Assembly (NCBI GenBank): GCA_001650895.1
Contig: LXYH01000021.1
Span: 23,020-87,019, forward strand
Length of the DNA: 64,000 nucleotides
Reading direction: 5' to 3'
DNA from: Rhodobacteraceae bacterium EhC02
GTDB lineage: Bacteria; Pseudomonadota; Alphaproteobacteria; Rhodobacterales; Rhodobacteraceae
Both the position numbers and the translations under genes were made by a program. Positions within the stretch are counted from its first letter, which is position 1. Every line of letters begins with the position of its first letter. The notes under the pieces were generated by a model that saw only the letters and a program-made list of their open reading frames with translations, ran no database searches and was not told where the DNA came from. Positions 44,640 to 53,968 of the stretch are shown here, piece after piece.

Positions 44640-45004
44640 TGTCCGCCCCCGCCAATCCCGCCGTGTCGCGCCCCGCGCCCGCCTGCACCCCGGCGGCAAT
44701 GCTGGGCCGTGTCAGCACCGGCCACCGCGTCACGGTGGCGGGGCTGGTGATCCTGCGCCAACGGCCCGGCACGGCAAAGGGCGTGATCTTCCTGACGCTG
44801 GAGGACGAGACAGGCGTGATCAACGTCATCGTCTGGCGCAAGCTTTACGAACAGTTCCGCCGCGCCATCATCGCCGGCCGCCTGCTGCGCGTCACGGGCC
44901 GGTTGCAGCATGAGGGCGGCGTGACCCACCTGATCGCCGAACATATCGAGGACATATCCCCGATGCTGGACCTGCTGTTGCAGCAGGAAGGCGCGGGCGG
45001 CTGA
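44639..45004 (+). CDS. Free-standing OB-fold protein matching the DnaE2 C-terminus, SOS-controlled
   Basis: A 121-aa protein. From about residue 25 it is a clear copy of the OB-fold at the end of error-prone DNA polymerase DnaE2: HRVTVAGLVILRQRPGTAKG, VIFLTLEDETGVINVIVW, GRLLRVTGRLQHEGGVTHLI and the AEHIEDISPML end. DnaE2 is over 1000 aa and normally lies in an imuA-imuB-dnaE2 SOS operon; here only this domain remains, with its own ATG and a LexA box directly in front. It may be a remnant of a deleted cassette or a real single-strand-binding accessory protein. No polymerase sequence is seen upstream. Confidence 0.82.
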   Translation: MSAPANPAVSRPAPACTPAAMLGRVSTGHRVTVAGLVILRQRPGTAKGVIFLTLEDETGVINVIVWRKLYEQFRRAIIAGRLLRVTGRLQHEGGVTHLIAEHIEDISPMLDLLLQQEGAGG

Positions 45005-45120
45005 TCCGCGCCAAGGCGCTATGCGCCCTGCCCAAAACCCGCTAGTCTGCGCCCGAACCGGATGACGCCGGAATGACAGCCCGGGCAAAACCCGGGTCCA
45101 GCAGGGCAGATGATGCGCAC

Positions 45121-45666
45121 ATGACCCGAACCAGAACCGCCCTTTGCATGGCGCTGCCGCTTGTGGCGCTGATGGCGCTTGCCGGATGCACCCCGCCCCA
45201 GGCAGAGAACCCCGCCGATGCGCTGTTGGGGTCGATGCTGGACACGCCGCCGGGCGCGCCACCGGGGACCTGCTGGGGCAAGATCGTCAGCCCCGCCCTG
45301 ATCGAGACCGTCACCGAACAGGTGCTGGTGGAGCCTGCACGGCTGGCCACTGACGGCACCGTGGCCACGCCCGCGATCTTTCGCACCGAAACGCGACAGC
45401 GCATCGTCACGGAACGCGAGGTGACATGGTTCGAAACCCCCTGCCCGGCTGACCTGACGCCGGATGTCATCGCCTCGTTGCAGCGCGCACTGAACGTGCG
45501 GGGGCTCTATGCGGGGGCGGTGACGGGTCAGATCGACCGGGCCACCAGCGAGGCCGTGCGCCGCTACCAGTCGGCCACGGGGCTGGACAGCCCCGTGTTG
45601 TCACTGGCCGCCGCCCGAACACTTGGGCTTGTGGCGACACCGCTGGACCAGCTGGATCAGGACTGA
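45121..45666 (+). CDS. Peptidoglycan-binding lipoprotein
   Basis: A 181-aa protein with a lipobox LAGC (lipidated Cys23) and a C-terminal PG_binding_1 domain (about 118-178: ASLQRALNVRGLYAGAVTGQ, then IDRATSEAVRRYQSATGL). The middle (ETVTEQVLVEPARLA, RQRIVTEREVTWFETPC) is a beta-rich unknown segment with two more cysteines. It is expected to anchor the outer membrane to the cell wall. Its end overlaps the convergent DUF6525-type gene by 10 bases. Confidence 0.85.
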   Translation: MTRTRTALCMALPLVALMALAGCTPPQAENPADALLGSMLDTPPGAPPGTCWGKIVSPALIETVTEQVLVEPARLATDGTVATPAIFRTETRQRIVTEREVTWFETPCPADLTPDVIASLQRALNVRGLYAGAVTGQIDRATSEAVRRYQSATGLDSPVLSLAAARTLGLVATPLDQLDQD

Positions 45667-45968
45667 CCCGGTATCGCCGCGCCCAAGGGGCGGTGCAGCC
45701 CGTCACGCGCCAGCCGCGCAGCCTGCAGCGCATCAAGCCGGGCCAGCGCATCCTGCGGGGCGCGCGATTGCGCAAGCGCCCGCTGCCATGCCCGCAGCGC
45801 GGAGCGCGGGCTCCATGGCAAGGCAGCCTCGGCCAGCCATCGGCGCAATTCAGGCGGCAGGCGGTCGAATTCGGCCATCGGATCGCGCGCAGGGCGCGGC
45901 TTGCGGCGGCGACGGAGGCTGCTGGCCAGGTTGGCACGCCCCTTTTGCCTTGCACCCTCAGGCCGCAT
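45657..45968 (-). CDS. Small basic protein (DUF6525-like)
   Basis: A 103-aa protein with a basic N-terminus ([18 protein letters not shown]) and a conserved-looking centre [20 protein letters not shown], followed by arginine- and alanine-rich helices. I recall this motif as DUF6525 in Rhodobacteraceae, not confirmed here. It overlaps the end of the COG0523 GTPase gene by 11 bases and is probably in the same zinc-controlled transcript. Confidence 0.65.
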   Translation of the reverse strand: MRPEGARQKGRANLASSLRRRRKPRPARDPMAEFDRLPPELRRWLAEAALPWSPRSALRAWQRALAQSRAPQDALARLDALQAARLARDGLHRPLGAAIPGQS

Positions 45969-47172
45969 CCGGACGTGTCCAGCGCGGGAAGGGGTCGGAC
46001 AGGCCTGCCCATTCGGTGCGGATGCCCTGATCATCGCAGCCCATCAGGCAGGCATCAAGGCTGGCGCGGATCGCGGCCTCGTCCATGCCTGCCCCGATGA
46101 AGACCAGTTCCTGACGGCGATCGCCCCAAGGGTCGACCCAGTGCCGCGCGGCATAGTCCCGCGCCGCCTGATTGTCGGGCCAGCGCGCCCGTGGCACCGA
46201 CGCCCACCACGTGCCCAACGGCGTGACCGCGCTGAGCGCCCCGGCAAGACTGAACTCGGCCACCCAATCAGGACGCGAGGCCACCCAGAAATGCCCCTTG
46301 GCGCGGATCACGCCGGGCATATCACCGTTCAGCACGCCATGAATGGCCGCCGGATCGAAGGGGCGGCGCGCGCGATAGGTGAAATGCGTCACGCCATATT
46401 CGGCGGTTTCCGGCACATGATCGGCGAAACCGTAAAGTTCCTTGGCCCACATCGGGTGATCCTGCGCGGTGGCGAAGTCGAACAGGCCGGTGTCGAAGAT
46501 CGCGGCCGGATCGACACGCGCGAAATCGGTCTCGATCAGCCGTGCATCGGGGTTGAGCGCGCGAATGATCTTGCGCGCCGCATCATGGCGGTCGGGTCCG
46601 GCGTCGGTGATCTTGTTCAGGACGATCACATCTGCGAATTCGATCTGGTCGGTCAGCAGATGCACCAAGGTGCGCGTATCGCCCTCGCCCGCGGATTCCC
46701 CACGATCCGCCAGAAAATCATGGCTGGAAAAGTCGCGCAGCAGGTTCACCGCATCCACGACCGTCACCATCGTGTCCAGCCGCGCCACATCGGACAGGCT
46801 GTCACCGTTGTCATCACGGAAATCGAAGGTGGTCGCCACCGGCAAGGGTTCCGACACGCCCGTCGATTCGATCAGCAGGTAATCAAAGCGGCCCTGCCCG
46901 GCCAGGCGGCGCACCTCTTGCAGAAGATCCTCGCGCAGAGTGCAACAGATGCAGCCGTTCGACATCTCGACCAGCGTTTCCTCGGTCCGGGACAGGCTGC
47001 TGCCCGCGCGCACAAGGTCGGCGTCTATGTTCACCTCGGCCATGTCATTGACGATCACCGCCACGCGGCGCCCCTCGCGGTTGTTCAGCACGGCGTTCAA
47101 AAGCGTGGTCTTGCCCGCGCCAAGAAAGCCGGACAGGACGGTCACGGGAAGGCGGGTATCGGCAGGTGTCAT
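45958..47172 (-). CDS. COG0523 metallochaperone GTPase
   Basis: A 404-aa SIMIBI GTPase with Walker A GFLGAGKT (15-22), the subgroup metal motif GCICC (Cys74, Cys76, Cys77), [10 protein letters not shown] and NKITD, and a C-terminal CobW_C-like domain. Members insert or deliver zinc (ZagA/ZigA/YeiR types) or cobalt (CobW). Zinc is favoured because a Zur-like palindrome sits in its promoter and there are no cobalamin genes nearby. ATG 47172 has GGAGA 8 bases upstream. First gene of a two-gene unit with the DUF6525-like gene. Confidence 0.9.
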   Translation of the reverse strand: MTPADTRLPVTVLSGFLGAGKTTLLNAVLNNREGRRVAVIVNDMAEVNIDADLVRAGSSLSRTEETLVEMSNGCICCTLREDLLQEVRRLAGQGRFDYLLIESTGVSEPLPVATTFDFRDDNGDSLSDVARLDTMVTVVDAVNLLRDFSSHDFLADRGESAGEGDTRTLVHLLTDQIEFADVIVLNKITDAGPDRHDAARKIIRALNPDARLIETDFARVDPAAIFDTGLFDFATAQDHPMWAKELYGFADHVPETAEYGVTHFTYRARRPFDPAAIHGVLNGDMPGVIRAKGHFWVASRPDWVAEFSLAGALSAVTPLGTWWASVPRARWPDNQAARDYAARHWVDPWGDRRQELVFIGAGMDEAAIRASLDACLMGCDDQGIRTEWAGLSDPFPRWTRPDAA

Positions 47173-47200
47173 GGGGACTCTCCAACTGGCACAGTATGTA

Positions 47201-47217
47201 ATGTTATTACATAACAT
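47201..47217. promoter_or_regulatory. Zur-like box upstream of the COG0523 GTPase
   Basis: ATGTTATTACATAACAT, arms of 7 bases around TAC, 29 bases before the start codon. It closely resembles proteobacterial Zur boxes (TGTTATA-TATAACA core) in length, symmetry and TTAT/ATAA content. Matches zinc repression, as expected for COG0523. Binding is not shown. Confidence 0.7.
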
Positions 47218-47247
47218 AAGCTATTCGAGGCAAGGCCTGTTCATGAA

Positions 47248-47277
47248 AAAAGGGGGCGTCCCGCGACGCCCCCTTTT
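47248..47277 (-). terminator. Terminator of the HflKC-Deg operon (bidirectional)
   Basis: A perfect 13-bp stem (47248-47260 with 47265-47277) with a four-base loop, flanked by A and T runs, 23 bases past the stop codon of the Deg protease gene. Confidence 0.92.
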
Positions 47278-47300
47278 GCTTTCCTTCGATCCTTGCCGGA

Positions 47301-48758
47301 TCAGTCCAGCGACAGCGCCACGAAGCGCGGATCACCGGCACGGCGCACCAGCAGCAGAAGCGACTTGCGCCCGGCCTCGCGCGCCTCGTCGATGCGGCCG
47401 GTCAGGTCGCTGACGGCTTCCACCTTCTGCTGGCCCGCTTCGGTGATCAGATCACCGGCGCGCAGGCCCTTTTCGAAGGCTTCGCTGGCCTCATCCACAT
47501 CGACCACGACAAGACCCGTGGCCCCGGCGGGCAGATCCAGCTCGCTGCGCAGGGTGTCGGTGACGGGGCTGAGGGTCAGGCCCATCATCTCGACCGGCTC
47601 GTCCGGTGCAGGGGCGGTCTGTGCCGCGGGCACGGCGCTTTCGGCCTCTTCACGGCGGCCAAGTGTCACCATGAGGGTCTGGGTCTTGCCATCGCGCCAG
47701 ACCATGACGCGGACAGCCTTGCCCACTTCGGTATTGCCGACCTGGCGCACCAGGCCACGGGTGTCCGCCACATCCCGACCATCGAAGTTCAGGATCACGT
47801 CACCCTGCTGGATGCCCGCTTCCTTGCCGGGGCCATCGGGCACATCCGTCACCAGGGCGCCTGCGGTCGCCTCGAGGCCCATCGCCTCGGCCACGTCATC
47901 CGTCACGTCCTGGATGCGCACGCCCAGCCAGCCGCGCCGCGTCTCGCCGAATTCGCGCAGCTGGTCCACCACGCGGGTCACCACGTTCGAGGCCATCGAG
48001 AAGCCGATTCCGATCGAGCCGCCGTTGGGCGACAGGATCGCGGTGTTCACGCCGATGACCTGGCCGTCCATGTTGAACAGCGGCCCGCCCGAGTTGCCCC
48101 GGTTGATCGCGGCATCGGTCTGGATGTAGTCGTCATAGCTGCCCGACAGCGCCCTGTTGCGCGCCGAGACGATGCCCGCGCTGACCGAAAACCCCTGGCC
48201 CAGCGGGTTGCCCATGGCCACGACCCAGTCGCCCACGCGGGCGGTGTCGCTATCGCCGAAGCTGACATAGGGCAAGGGCTTGTCCGCCTCGACCTTCAGC
48301 AGGGCGATGTCTGTGTTCGGATCGGTGCCGATCACCTTGGCCACCATTTCCTCGCCCGAGAAGAATTCGATCACGATCTCGTCCGCGCTTTCGATCACGT
48401 GGTTGTTGGTGACGATATAGCCGTCTTCCGAGATCACGAAACCGGACCCCAGCGCCGAGGACCGGCGCGGCCTGTCACCCGGCGTGCGGTTGCGGTCCTG
48501 GAATTCGCGGAAGAAATCCTCGAACGGGCTGCCCTCGGGCACGATCGGATTGGGCCCGGCATTGCCGGCCACGGTCGTCGATGTCGTGATGTTCACGACC
48601 GACGGGCTGATCTTTTCGGCCAGATCGGCGAAACTTTCGGGGCGTGCCTGCGACTGCAGCGCCGTCATCAGGATGAACGCCGTCGCAATCAGGCCCATCC
48701 AGAACGCGCGGATCAGGCCGGTTTGATGGTCGGGGATGGAAACCGCTTTGTTGCTCAC
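47301..48758 (-). CDS. DegP/DegQ-type periplasmic serine protease
   Basis: A 485-aa HtrA-family protease. N-terminal membrane anchor or signal (FWMGLIATAFILMTALQSQA), trypsin domain with catalytic His (VTNNHVIES), Asp (DPNTDIALLKV) and Ser (RGNSGGPLF), and two PDZ domains (GWLGVRIQDV... and LTLSPVTDTL...). It degrades or refolds misfolded envelope proteins. GTG 48758 with AAGGAG 8 bases upstream is the likely start; the ATG at 48818 has no such site and would add a charged tail. Follows hflK-hflC-DUF2065 by 150 bases. Confidence 0.94.
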   Translation of the reverse strand: MSNKAVSIPDHQTGLIRAFWMGLIATAFILMTALQSQARPESFADLAEKISPSVVNITTSTTVAGNAGPNPIVPEGSPFEDFFREFQDRNRTPGDRPRRSSALGSGFVISEDGYIVTNNHVIESADEIVIEFFSGEEMVAKVIGTDPNTDIALLKVEADKPLPYVSFGDSDTARVGDWVVAMGNPLGQGFSVSAGIVSARNRALSGSYDDYIQTDAAINRGNSGGPLFNMDGQVIGVNTAILSPNGGSIGIGFSMASNVVTRVVDQLREFGETRRGWLGVRIQDVTDDVAEAMGLEATAGALVTDVPDGPGKEAGIQQGDVILNFDGRDVADTRGLVRQVGNTEVGKAVRVMVWRDGKTQTLMVTLGRREEAESAVPAAQTAPAPDEPVEMMGLTLSPVTDTLRSELDLPAGATGLVVVDVDEASEAFEKGLRAGDLITEAGQQKVEAVSDLTGRIDEAREAGRKSLLLLVRRAGDPRFVALSLD

Positions 48759-48908
48759 ACCCGTAACTCCTTTGTCCTTGATCACTGCGGCAGCGGGGTC
48801 GGCATCGCGTCGACGCATGGCGCAGCATGTATATCCTTTACCTAGTGCGCGTCCGACGCAACACCAAGAGAGGTCGCGCTTGCTCAACAGGGTGTGATGA
48901 GCCCGCGA

Positions 48909-49106
48909 TCAGGCCCCCAGAATACCGGCCAGCCAGACAAAGGCCAGACCGGCGACGATCGCCAGCAGACCAAGGGTGCGCCGGGCCGGCAGCGGCAGTT
49001 CACGCAGGGCCGCCAGCAGGTTCTCCACAAGCGAAGGGGCCAGCGCATAGGCCAGCCCCTCCACGATCAGCACCAGCCCGAGGGCCAGAAATGCCGTTTC
49101 GATCAT
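48909..49106 (-). CDS. DUF2065 membrane protein
   Basis: A 65-aa protein with two membrane spans (FLALGLVLIVEGLAYAL and TLGLLAIVAGLAFVWLAGIL). Its ATG overlaps the stop of hflC by one base. DUF2065 genes are regularly found after hflC; function unknown, presumably a small partner of HflKC or the protease. Confidence 0.88.
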   Translation of the reverse strand: MIETAFLALGLVLIVEGLAYALAPSLVENLLAALRELPLPARRTLGLLAIVAGLAFVWLAGILGA

Positions 49107-49993
49107 CAGTTCTGGTCCCTCGTCGGACGGTCAGACCGCAGGTAATCGAAGAACTGGCTGTCGGGCGTCATCACCATCGACGAGTTGTTCCCCTGCAGTG
49201 CGTTCTCATAGGCCTGCATCGAACGGTAGAAGCTGAAGAACTCGGGGTTTGCACCGAAGGCTTCGGCCAGGATGGCGTTCCGCTCTGCATCGGCCTCACC
49301 GCGGGTGACCTGCGCCTCGCGCTCGGCTTCGGACAGGGTTTCGACCACGGTACGATCCGCCAGCGCGCGCACACGCTGCGCAGCTTCGTTACCGCGTGCG
49401 ATCTCGTCCGCGGCTTCGCGTTCACGCTCGGCCCGCATCCGCGCAAAGGTCGCGTCAAGGTTCTGCGCAGGCAGGTTGGTCTGCTTCAGCCGCACGTCCA
49501 CCACATCAAGGCCAAGGCTGCGGGCCGAGGCCTGCGCCTGATCACGGATCCGGTTCATCAGGATCCGGCGATCCTGCGACAGGATCGTGTCGGATGTGAC
49601 CTGATCGGCACCCAGAACCTCACGGATCTGCGCGTTCAGGATCGAAGACAGCCGGTCTTCGGCCGCACGCAGACCGCCCACGCCGACGGCCTGGCGGAAC
49701 TGCACCACATCGGCGATGCGGTAGCGCGCGAAGGCGTCGACCACCAGACGGCGATCATCGGATGGGGTGACTTCGATGGTTTCGGTATCCAGCGACAGGA
49801 TCCGGTCGTCATAGCGCACGACTTCCTGGATGAGCGGGATCTTGAACGCAAGGCCCGGTTCCTGCTTGACGGCCTTGATCTGGCCGAATTGCAGCACCAG
49901 CGCCTTTTCACGCTCGTCCACCACGAAGATCGAGGACAGGGCGGTCGCGACCACGACGACCAGGATCGGAAGAAGATATGTTGTCTTGCGCAT
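49106..49993 (-). CDS. hflC: HflC, SPFH/prohibitin-family membrane protein
   Basis: Forms with HflK a large complex around the FtsH protease and regulates it. 295 aa: N-terminal anchor (LLPILVVVVATALSSIFVV), SPFH domain (EREKALVLQFGQIKAV, DDRRLVVDAFARYRI), and a long coiled coil rich in Glu, Arg and Ala. Starts 4 bases after the hflK stop codon. Confidence 0.95.
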   Translation of the reverse strand: MRKTTYLLPILVVVVATALSSIFVVDEREKALVLQFGQIKAVKQEPGLAFKIPLIQEVVRYDDRILSLDTETIEVTPSDDRRLVVDAFARYRIADVVQFRQAVGVGGLRAAEDRLSSILNAQIREVLGADQVTSDTILSQDRRILMNRIRDQAQASARSLGLDVVDVRLKQTNLPAQNLDATFARMRAEREREAADEIARGNEAAQRVRALADRTVVETLSEAEREAQVTRGEADAERNAILAEAFGANPEFFSFYRSMQAYENALQGNNSSMVMTPDSQFFDYLRSDRPTRDQN

Positions 49994-49997
49994 GATC

Positions 49998-51155
49998 TCA
50001 GTTCCCCTGCTCTGCGGGACGCCGCAATTCGTTCAACGGCAGATAGGGCACGACCCCCTGCCCGCCTTCGCCGCCCACGATCGAATTGTCGAGGATGGTC
50101 TTGTCGATCTGGCCCAGCACACGCTCCATCGTCTCGATGTAGAGACGGTTGCGGGTCACGTCTTCGGCCTTTTCGTATTCGGCCAGAACCGCCGAGAAGC
50201 GGCTGGCCTCACCCAAGGCCTGGTTCACGACCTGCGCGCGATACCCTTCGGCCTGTTCCAGCGTCTGCGCCGCCTCACCGCGGGCTTCGGCCAGAACGCG
50301 GTTGGCATAGGCATCGGCCTGACGCTGCAGACGGTCGCGTTCCTGTTCGGCGGCCTGCACCTCACGGAAGCTGTCGATCACCTCGCGCGGGGGGTCCGCC
50401 TTGTCGAGGTTGACGCGGACGATGGTGATGCCGCTGTCATATTCGTCCATCGTCGCCTGGATGTTCTCCATCGCGGTATTGGCGATCAGACCCCGGTCAC
50501 GGTTGAGGATCGGCGACAGGTTCGAGGCCGCGATGATCTCGCGCATGACGGATTCCGACACCGACTGCACGGTCTGGCGCGGATCGCGCAGGTTGAACAG
50601 CAGCTTGGCCGGATCATTGATGTTCCAGACGACCTGGAAATCGATGTCGACGATATTGGCATCCGTCGTCAGCATCAGGCCCATGTCCTGGTTGCCGCGC
50701 GCCTGTCCGACATCTTCGGTCCGTTCCGAGGTGACATTGACGATTTCCGCCGTGACCAGCGGCCAGGGCGCGAAGTTCAGACCGGGATTGCCGATCTTGT
50801 AGAATTCGCCAAGAAACAGCTCGACCGACTGTTCTTCCGGCCGCACGGTGTAAAAGCTGCTGAACGCCCAGAGGCCCAAGGCCGCCAGAACGCCAAGCCC
50901 CACGGTGGATTTCGTGAAGAGCGGGCCGCGCGGGCCGCCTTCACCGCCGCCGCCACCCTGACCGCCACGGCCACCACGGCCGCCCATCAGAACGCGCAGC
51001 TGTTCCTGGCCTTTCCGCATCAGTTCATCGATTTCCGGGATCTGCGGCCCGTTTTCGTCGCCGGGACGCCGCCCGCCACCGTTGTTGCGGCGATCGTCGT
51101 CACCGCCCCTGTTGCCGCCGCCGCCGCCCCATGGGCCGCCCGAATTTCCAGCCAT
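49998..51155 (-). CDS. hflK: HflK, SPFH/prohibitin-family membrane protein
   Basis: Partner of HflC. 385 aa: a glycine/asparagine-rich N-terminus (AGNSGGPWGGGGGNRGG), a membrane span (VGLGVLAALGLWAFSSFYTV) and SPFH domain (EEQSVELFLGEFYKI) with coiled coil. First gene of hflK-hflC-DUF2065-deg. The glycine-rich leader differs from that of HflC and is a usual feature of HflK. Confidence 0.95.
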   Translation of the reverse strand: MAGNSGGPWGGGGGNRGGDDDRRNNGGGRRPGDENGPQIPEIDELMRKGQEQLRVLMGGRGGRGGQGGGGGEGGPRGPLFTKSTVGLGVLAALGLWAFSSFYTVRPEEQSVELFLGEFYKIGNPGLNFAPWPLVTAEIVNVTSERTEDVGQARGNQDMGLMLTTDANIVDIDFQVVWNINDPAKLLFNLRDPRQTVQSVSESVMREIIAASNLSPILNRDRGLIANTAMENIQATMDEYDSGITIVRVNLDKADPPREVIDSFREVQAAEQERDRLQRQADAYANRVLAEARGEAAQTLEQAEGYRAQVVNQALGEASRFSAVLAEYEKAEDVTRNRLYIETMERVLGQIDKTILDNSIVGGEGGQGVVPYLPLNELRRPAEQGN

Positions 51156-51233
51156 TGACCTGTGTTCCCCTTGTTGTCTTCTTTTGAATGGTTCTGAATA
51201 CCTGCCCCTAACCTGTGAGGCCGGCGCGAAATT

Positions 51234-52592
51234 TCAAGCGGTACGGACCGGCGATTTCATCGTCACGATCTCTTCCGACATGGTCGGATGCACAGCGACG
51301 GTGCGGTCGAAATCTTCTTTCGTGGCACCCATCTTGATCGCGATGCCCGCAAGCTGGATCATCTCGCCCGCACCGGGTGCTACGATATGACACCCCATGA
51401 CACGCCGTGTCGCCTTGCTGACAACCAGTTTCATCAGAACGCGGCGCGGATTTCCGGCAAAGGCACTCTGCATCGGCTTGAACGAGGTGCAGTAGATCTC
51501 GACCGGCTCGATCTCGCGCGCGGCCTCTTCGGACAGGCCCACGGTGCCCATCTCGGGCTGCGTGAAAATAGCGGTCGGGATCAGGTCGTGATCCACGGGC
51601 GTGGGGTTGCCGCCAAACACCGTTTCCACGAAGGCCATCCCCTCGCGGATCGCCACCGGGGTCAGGTTCACCCGGTCGGTGACATCGCCCACGGCATAGA
51701 TCGAGGGGATGGCCGATTGCGAATACCGGTCCACGATCACCTGGCCATTGCGGCCCAGATGCACGCCCAGCGCCTCGAGGCCCATGCCTTCGGTGTTCGG
51801 GGCGCGTCCGGTGGCGAACATCACCTGGTCGAAAAGCTTGTCATCGCCATTGGTGGCCTTGGTGCGGATCCCCGCGCCTTCGCGTTCCAGCGACAGGATA
51901 TTGGTGCCAAGATGCAGGTCGATCCCGTCCTGGCGCATTTCCTCGGCCACCAGGCCGCGCGCCTCGTCATCGAAGCCGCGCAAGACCTGCGCGCCGCGAT
52001 AATACTGCGTGACCTCGACCCCCAGACCGTTGAGGATGCAGGCGAATTCGCAGGCGATATAGCCGCCGCCGATGATCAGGATCGATTTCGGCAAGGCGTC
52101 CAGATGGAATATCTCGTTCGAGGTGATGGCCAGTTCCGCCCCCGGCATGTCGGGCTTGACCGGTCGGCCACCCATGGCCAGCAGGATGTGTCTGGCGCTC
52201 TTGCGGGTGCCGTCGGACAGTTCGACCGTATGCGGATCGACCAGCGTGGCCCGCGCGTCGAAGGTCTCGACCCCGTTCGATTTCAGGATGTTGCGGTAGA
52301 TGCCTTCCAGCCGGTCCAGTTCGGCATGCAGGTTCTTGCGGAAGGCCGACCAGTCGAAGCCGCCCACTTGCATGTCCCAGCCATAGGCCCGCGCCTCTTC
52401 GGCAAGACCGCCGTATTCGCTGGCGAAGACCATCAGCTTCTTGGGCACGCAGCCCCGGATCACGCAGGTGCCGCCGTAACGATCCTCTTCGGCCAAGGCG
52501 ACCTTGACGCCCCGTTGCGCCGCAACGCGCGCCGCGCGCACCCCGCCCGAGCCGCCACCGATGACAAAGAGATCATAGTCGAAATCGCTCAT
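51234..52592 (-). CDS. gor: Glutathione-disulfide reductase
   Basis: NADPH-dependent reduction of oxidised glutathione. 452 aa flavoprotein with FAD motif GGGSGGVRAARVAAQRG, redox disulfide GGTCVIRGCVPKK, NADPH fold (IIGGGYIACEFACILNGLG), FAD motif YAVGDVTDRVNLTPVAI and C-terminal catalytic His-Glu region (HPTMSEEI). Single gene, downstream of hflK on the same strand but separated by 78 bases; a GSH user, GST, lies at 58.7 kb. Confidence 0.95.
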   Translation of the reverse strand: MSDFDYDLFVIGGGSGGVRAARVAAQRGVKVALAEEDRYGGTCVIRGCVPKKLMVFASEYGGLAEEARAYGWDMQVGGFDWSAFRKNLHAELDRLEGIYRNILKSNGVETFDARATLVDPHTVELSDGTRKSARHILLAMGGRPVKPDMPGAELAITSNEIFHLDALPKSILIIGGGYIACEFACILNGLGVEVTQYYRGAQVLRGFDDEARGLVAEEMRQDGIDLHLGTNILSLEREGAGIRTKATNGDDKLFDQVMFATGRAPNTEGMGLEALGVHLGRNGQVIVDRYSQSAIPSIYAVGDVTDRVNLTPVAIREGMAFVETVFGGNPTPVDHDLIPTAIFTQPEMGTVGLSEEAAREIEPVEIYCTSFKPMQSAFAGNPRRVLMKLVVSKATRRVMGCHIVAPGAGEMIQLAGIAIKMGATKEDFDRTVAVHPTMSEEIVTMKSPVRTA

Positions 52593-52751
52593 CCGAACCC
52601 CATAGCCTAGTCGGCGACAGGTATTTCACATCGGGAACGGAAGGGCCAGAGAAAGCAGGCGGTCCGATCGCCAGGCGCCCTCTGGTATCCGCCCGCGCGC
52701 TTTGCCATGGTCGCGCGCAGGGCGACACGGGCAGACAGCGGGGCCGAGGGT

Positions 52752-53927
52752 ATGATCAGGGACATTACCATGCGCGCGGTAGCGATGGGGCTGCTGGCGG
52801 CATTCGTGGGGTATGCCGCGTCCTTTGCCATCGTGCTTGCGGGCCTCTCGGCGATGGGCGCAAGCCCGGCACAAGCGGCGACGGGGCTGTTCTTTGCCAC
52901 GCTGGGGATGGGGTTCTGCGGGCTGTGGCTGTCGATCACCACGCGCACCCCGGCGGCGGTGGCATGGTCCACGCCCGGCGCGGCCTTTCTGGCGGGCAGT
53001 GGCGCCTTGCCCGGCGGCTTTGGCGAAGCGGCGGGCGCGATGATCGCCTGCGCCGTGCTGATCGTGATCACCGGGGTCGTGCCCGCCCTGGGCCGCGCGG
53101 TGGCGGCGATCCCCAAGCCCGTGGCCAATGGCTTGCTGGCCGGGGTGCTTCTGAAACTCTGTTTCGCCCCCGCGCTGGCCTTGGGCGAGATCCCGGTACT
53201 GGTTCTGCCGGTATTGCTGGCCTGGCTGATGGGGCTGCGCTGGAACCGGCTGGCGGCGATGCCGCTGGCGGTGCTGGCTTTCGGGCTGGTGCTGGTCCTT
53301 GGGGTGGACACGGGGCACGCGACAGCCCCGCAGGGCGGGGCGATGCTGCCGCCGCTGGCCCTTGTTGCGCCGGTGTTCACCTGGCAGGCGATGATCTCGG
53401 TCGCGCTGCCGCTTTACCTTGTGACCATGGCGGGCCAGAACATCCCCGGCTTCGCCGTACTGGATCTGAACGGCTACGTGGTCGCGCGGCAGCCGATGCT
53501 GGTCAAGACAGGGCTGGTCAGCCTGGCCATCGCGCCCTTTGGCGCGGTGCCGGTGAACATGTCCGCGATCACCGCCGCGATCATGGCCGGCGAGGATGCG
53601 GGCCCCGATCCGGCCCGCCGCTACTGGGCGGCGATGATCTGCGGTATGGCCTATATGGGACTTGCCTGCATGGCGGGCCTGGTTGCGGCGCTGGCCAGCG
53701 TGGCGCCTGCGGCGCTGATCACGGCGGTGGCGGGGCTGGCGCTGATCCCGGCGCTTGTGGGATCGCTGTCGGCGGCCTTCAGCATGCCGGGCCAGCTGGA
53801 GGGGCCGGCCCTGACCTTTCTGATCGCGGCCAGCGGGATGACGCTTTGGGGCATCTCGGGCGCGTTCTGGGGCGTTTTGGCAGGCACGGTCGTATGGGTC
53901 GTCAAGGCGCGGCCCACCCCGATGTGA
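52752..53927 (+). CDS. BenE-family transporter
   Basis: A 391-aa integral membrane protein with about twelve spans, matching the benzoate:H+ symporter family in its opening (LLAAFVGYAASFAIVLAGL), the TRTPAAVAWSTPGAAFLA motif and MAGQNIPGFAVLDLNGY. No benzoate catabolic genes are near, so the substrate is open. ATG 52752 is used; ATG 52770 with AGGGA nine bases before it is also plausible. Confidence 0.85.
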   Translation: MIRDITMRAVAMGLLAAFVGYAASFAIVLAGLSAMGASPAQAATGLFFATLGMGFCGLWLSITTRTPAAVAWSTPGAAFLAGSGALPGGFGEAAGAMIACAVLIVITGVVPALGRAVAAIPKPVANGLLAGVLLKLCFAPALALGEIPVLVLPVLLAWLMGLRWNRLAAMPLAVLAFGLVLVLGVDTGHATAPQGGAMLPPLALVAPVFTWQAMISVALPLYLVTMAGQNIPGFAVLDLNGYVVARQPMLVKTGLVSLAIAPFGAVPVNMSAITAAIMAGEDAGPDPARRYWAAMICGMAYMGLACMAGLVAALASVAPAALITAVAGLALIPALVGSLSAAFSMPGQLEGPALTFLIAASGMTLWGISGAFWGVLAGTVVWVVKARPTPM

Positions 53928-53968
53928 CGGGATGGGCCGCGCGGTGATGTGATGCCAAAAGGCTGATA

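Noticed and set aside
52607..53380. 257-codon minus-strand open frame opposite the BenE gene
   Set aside because: Ala/Pro/Ser-rich shadow of the transporter gene without a start signal.
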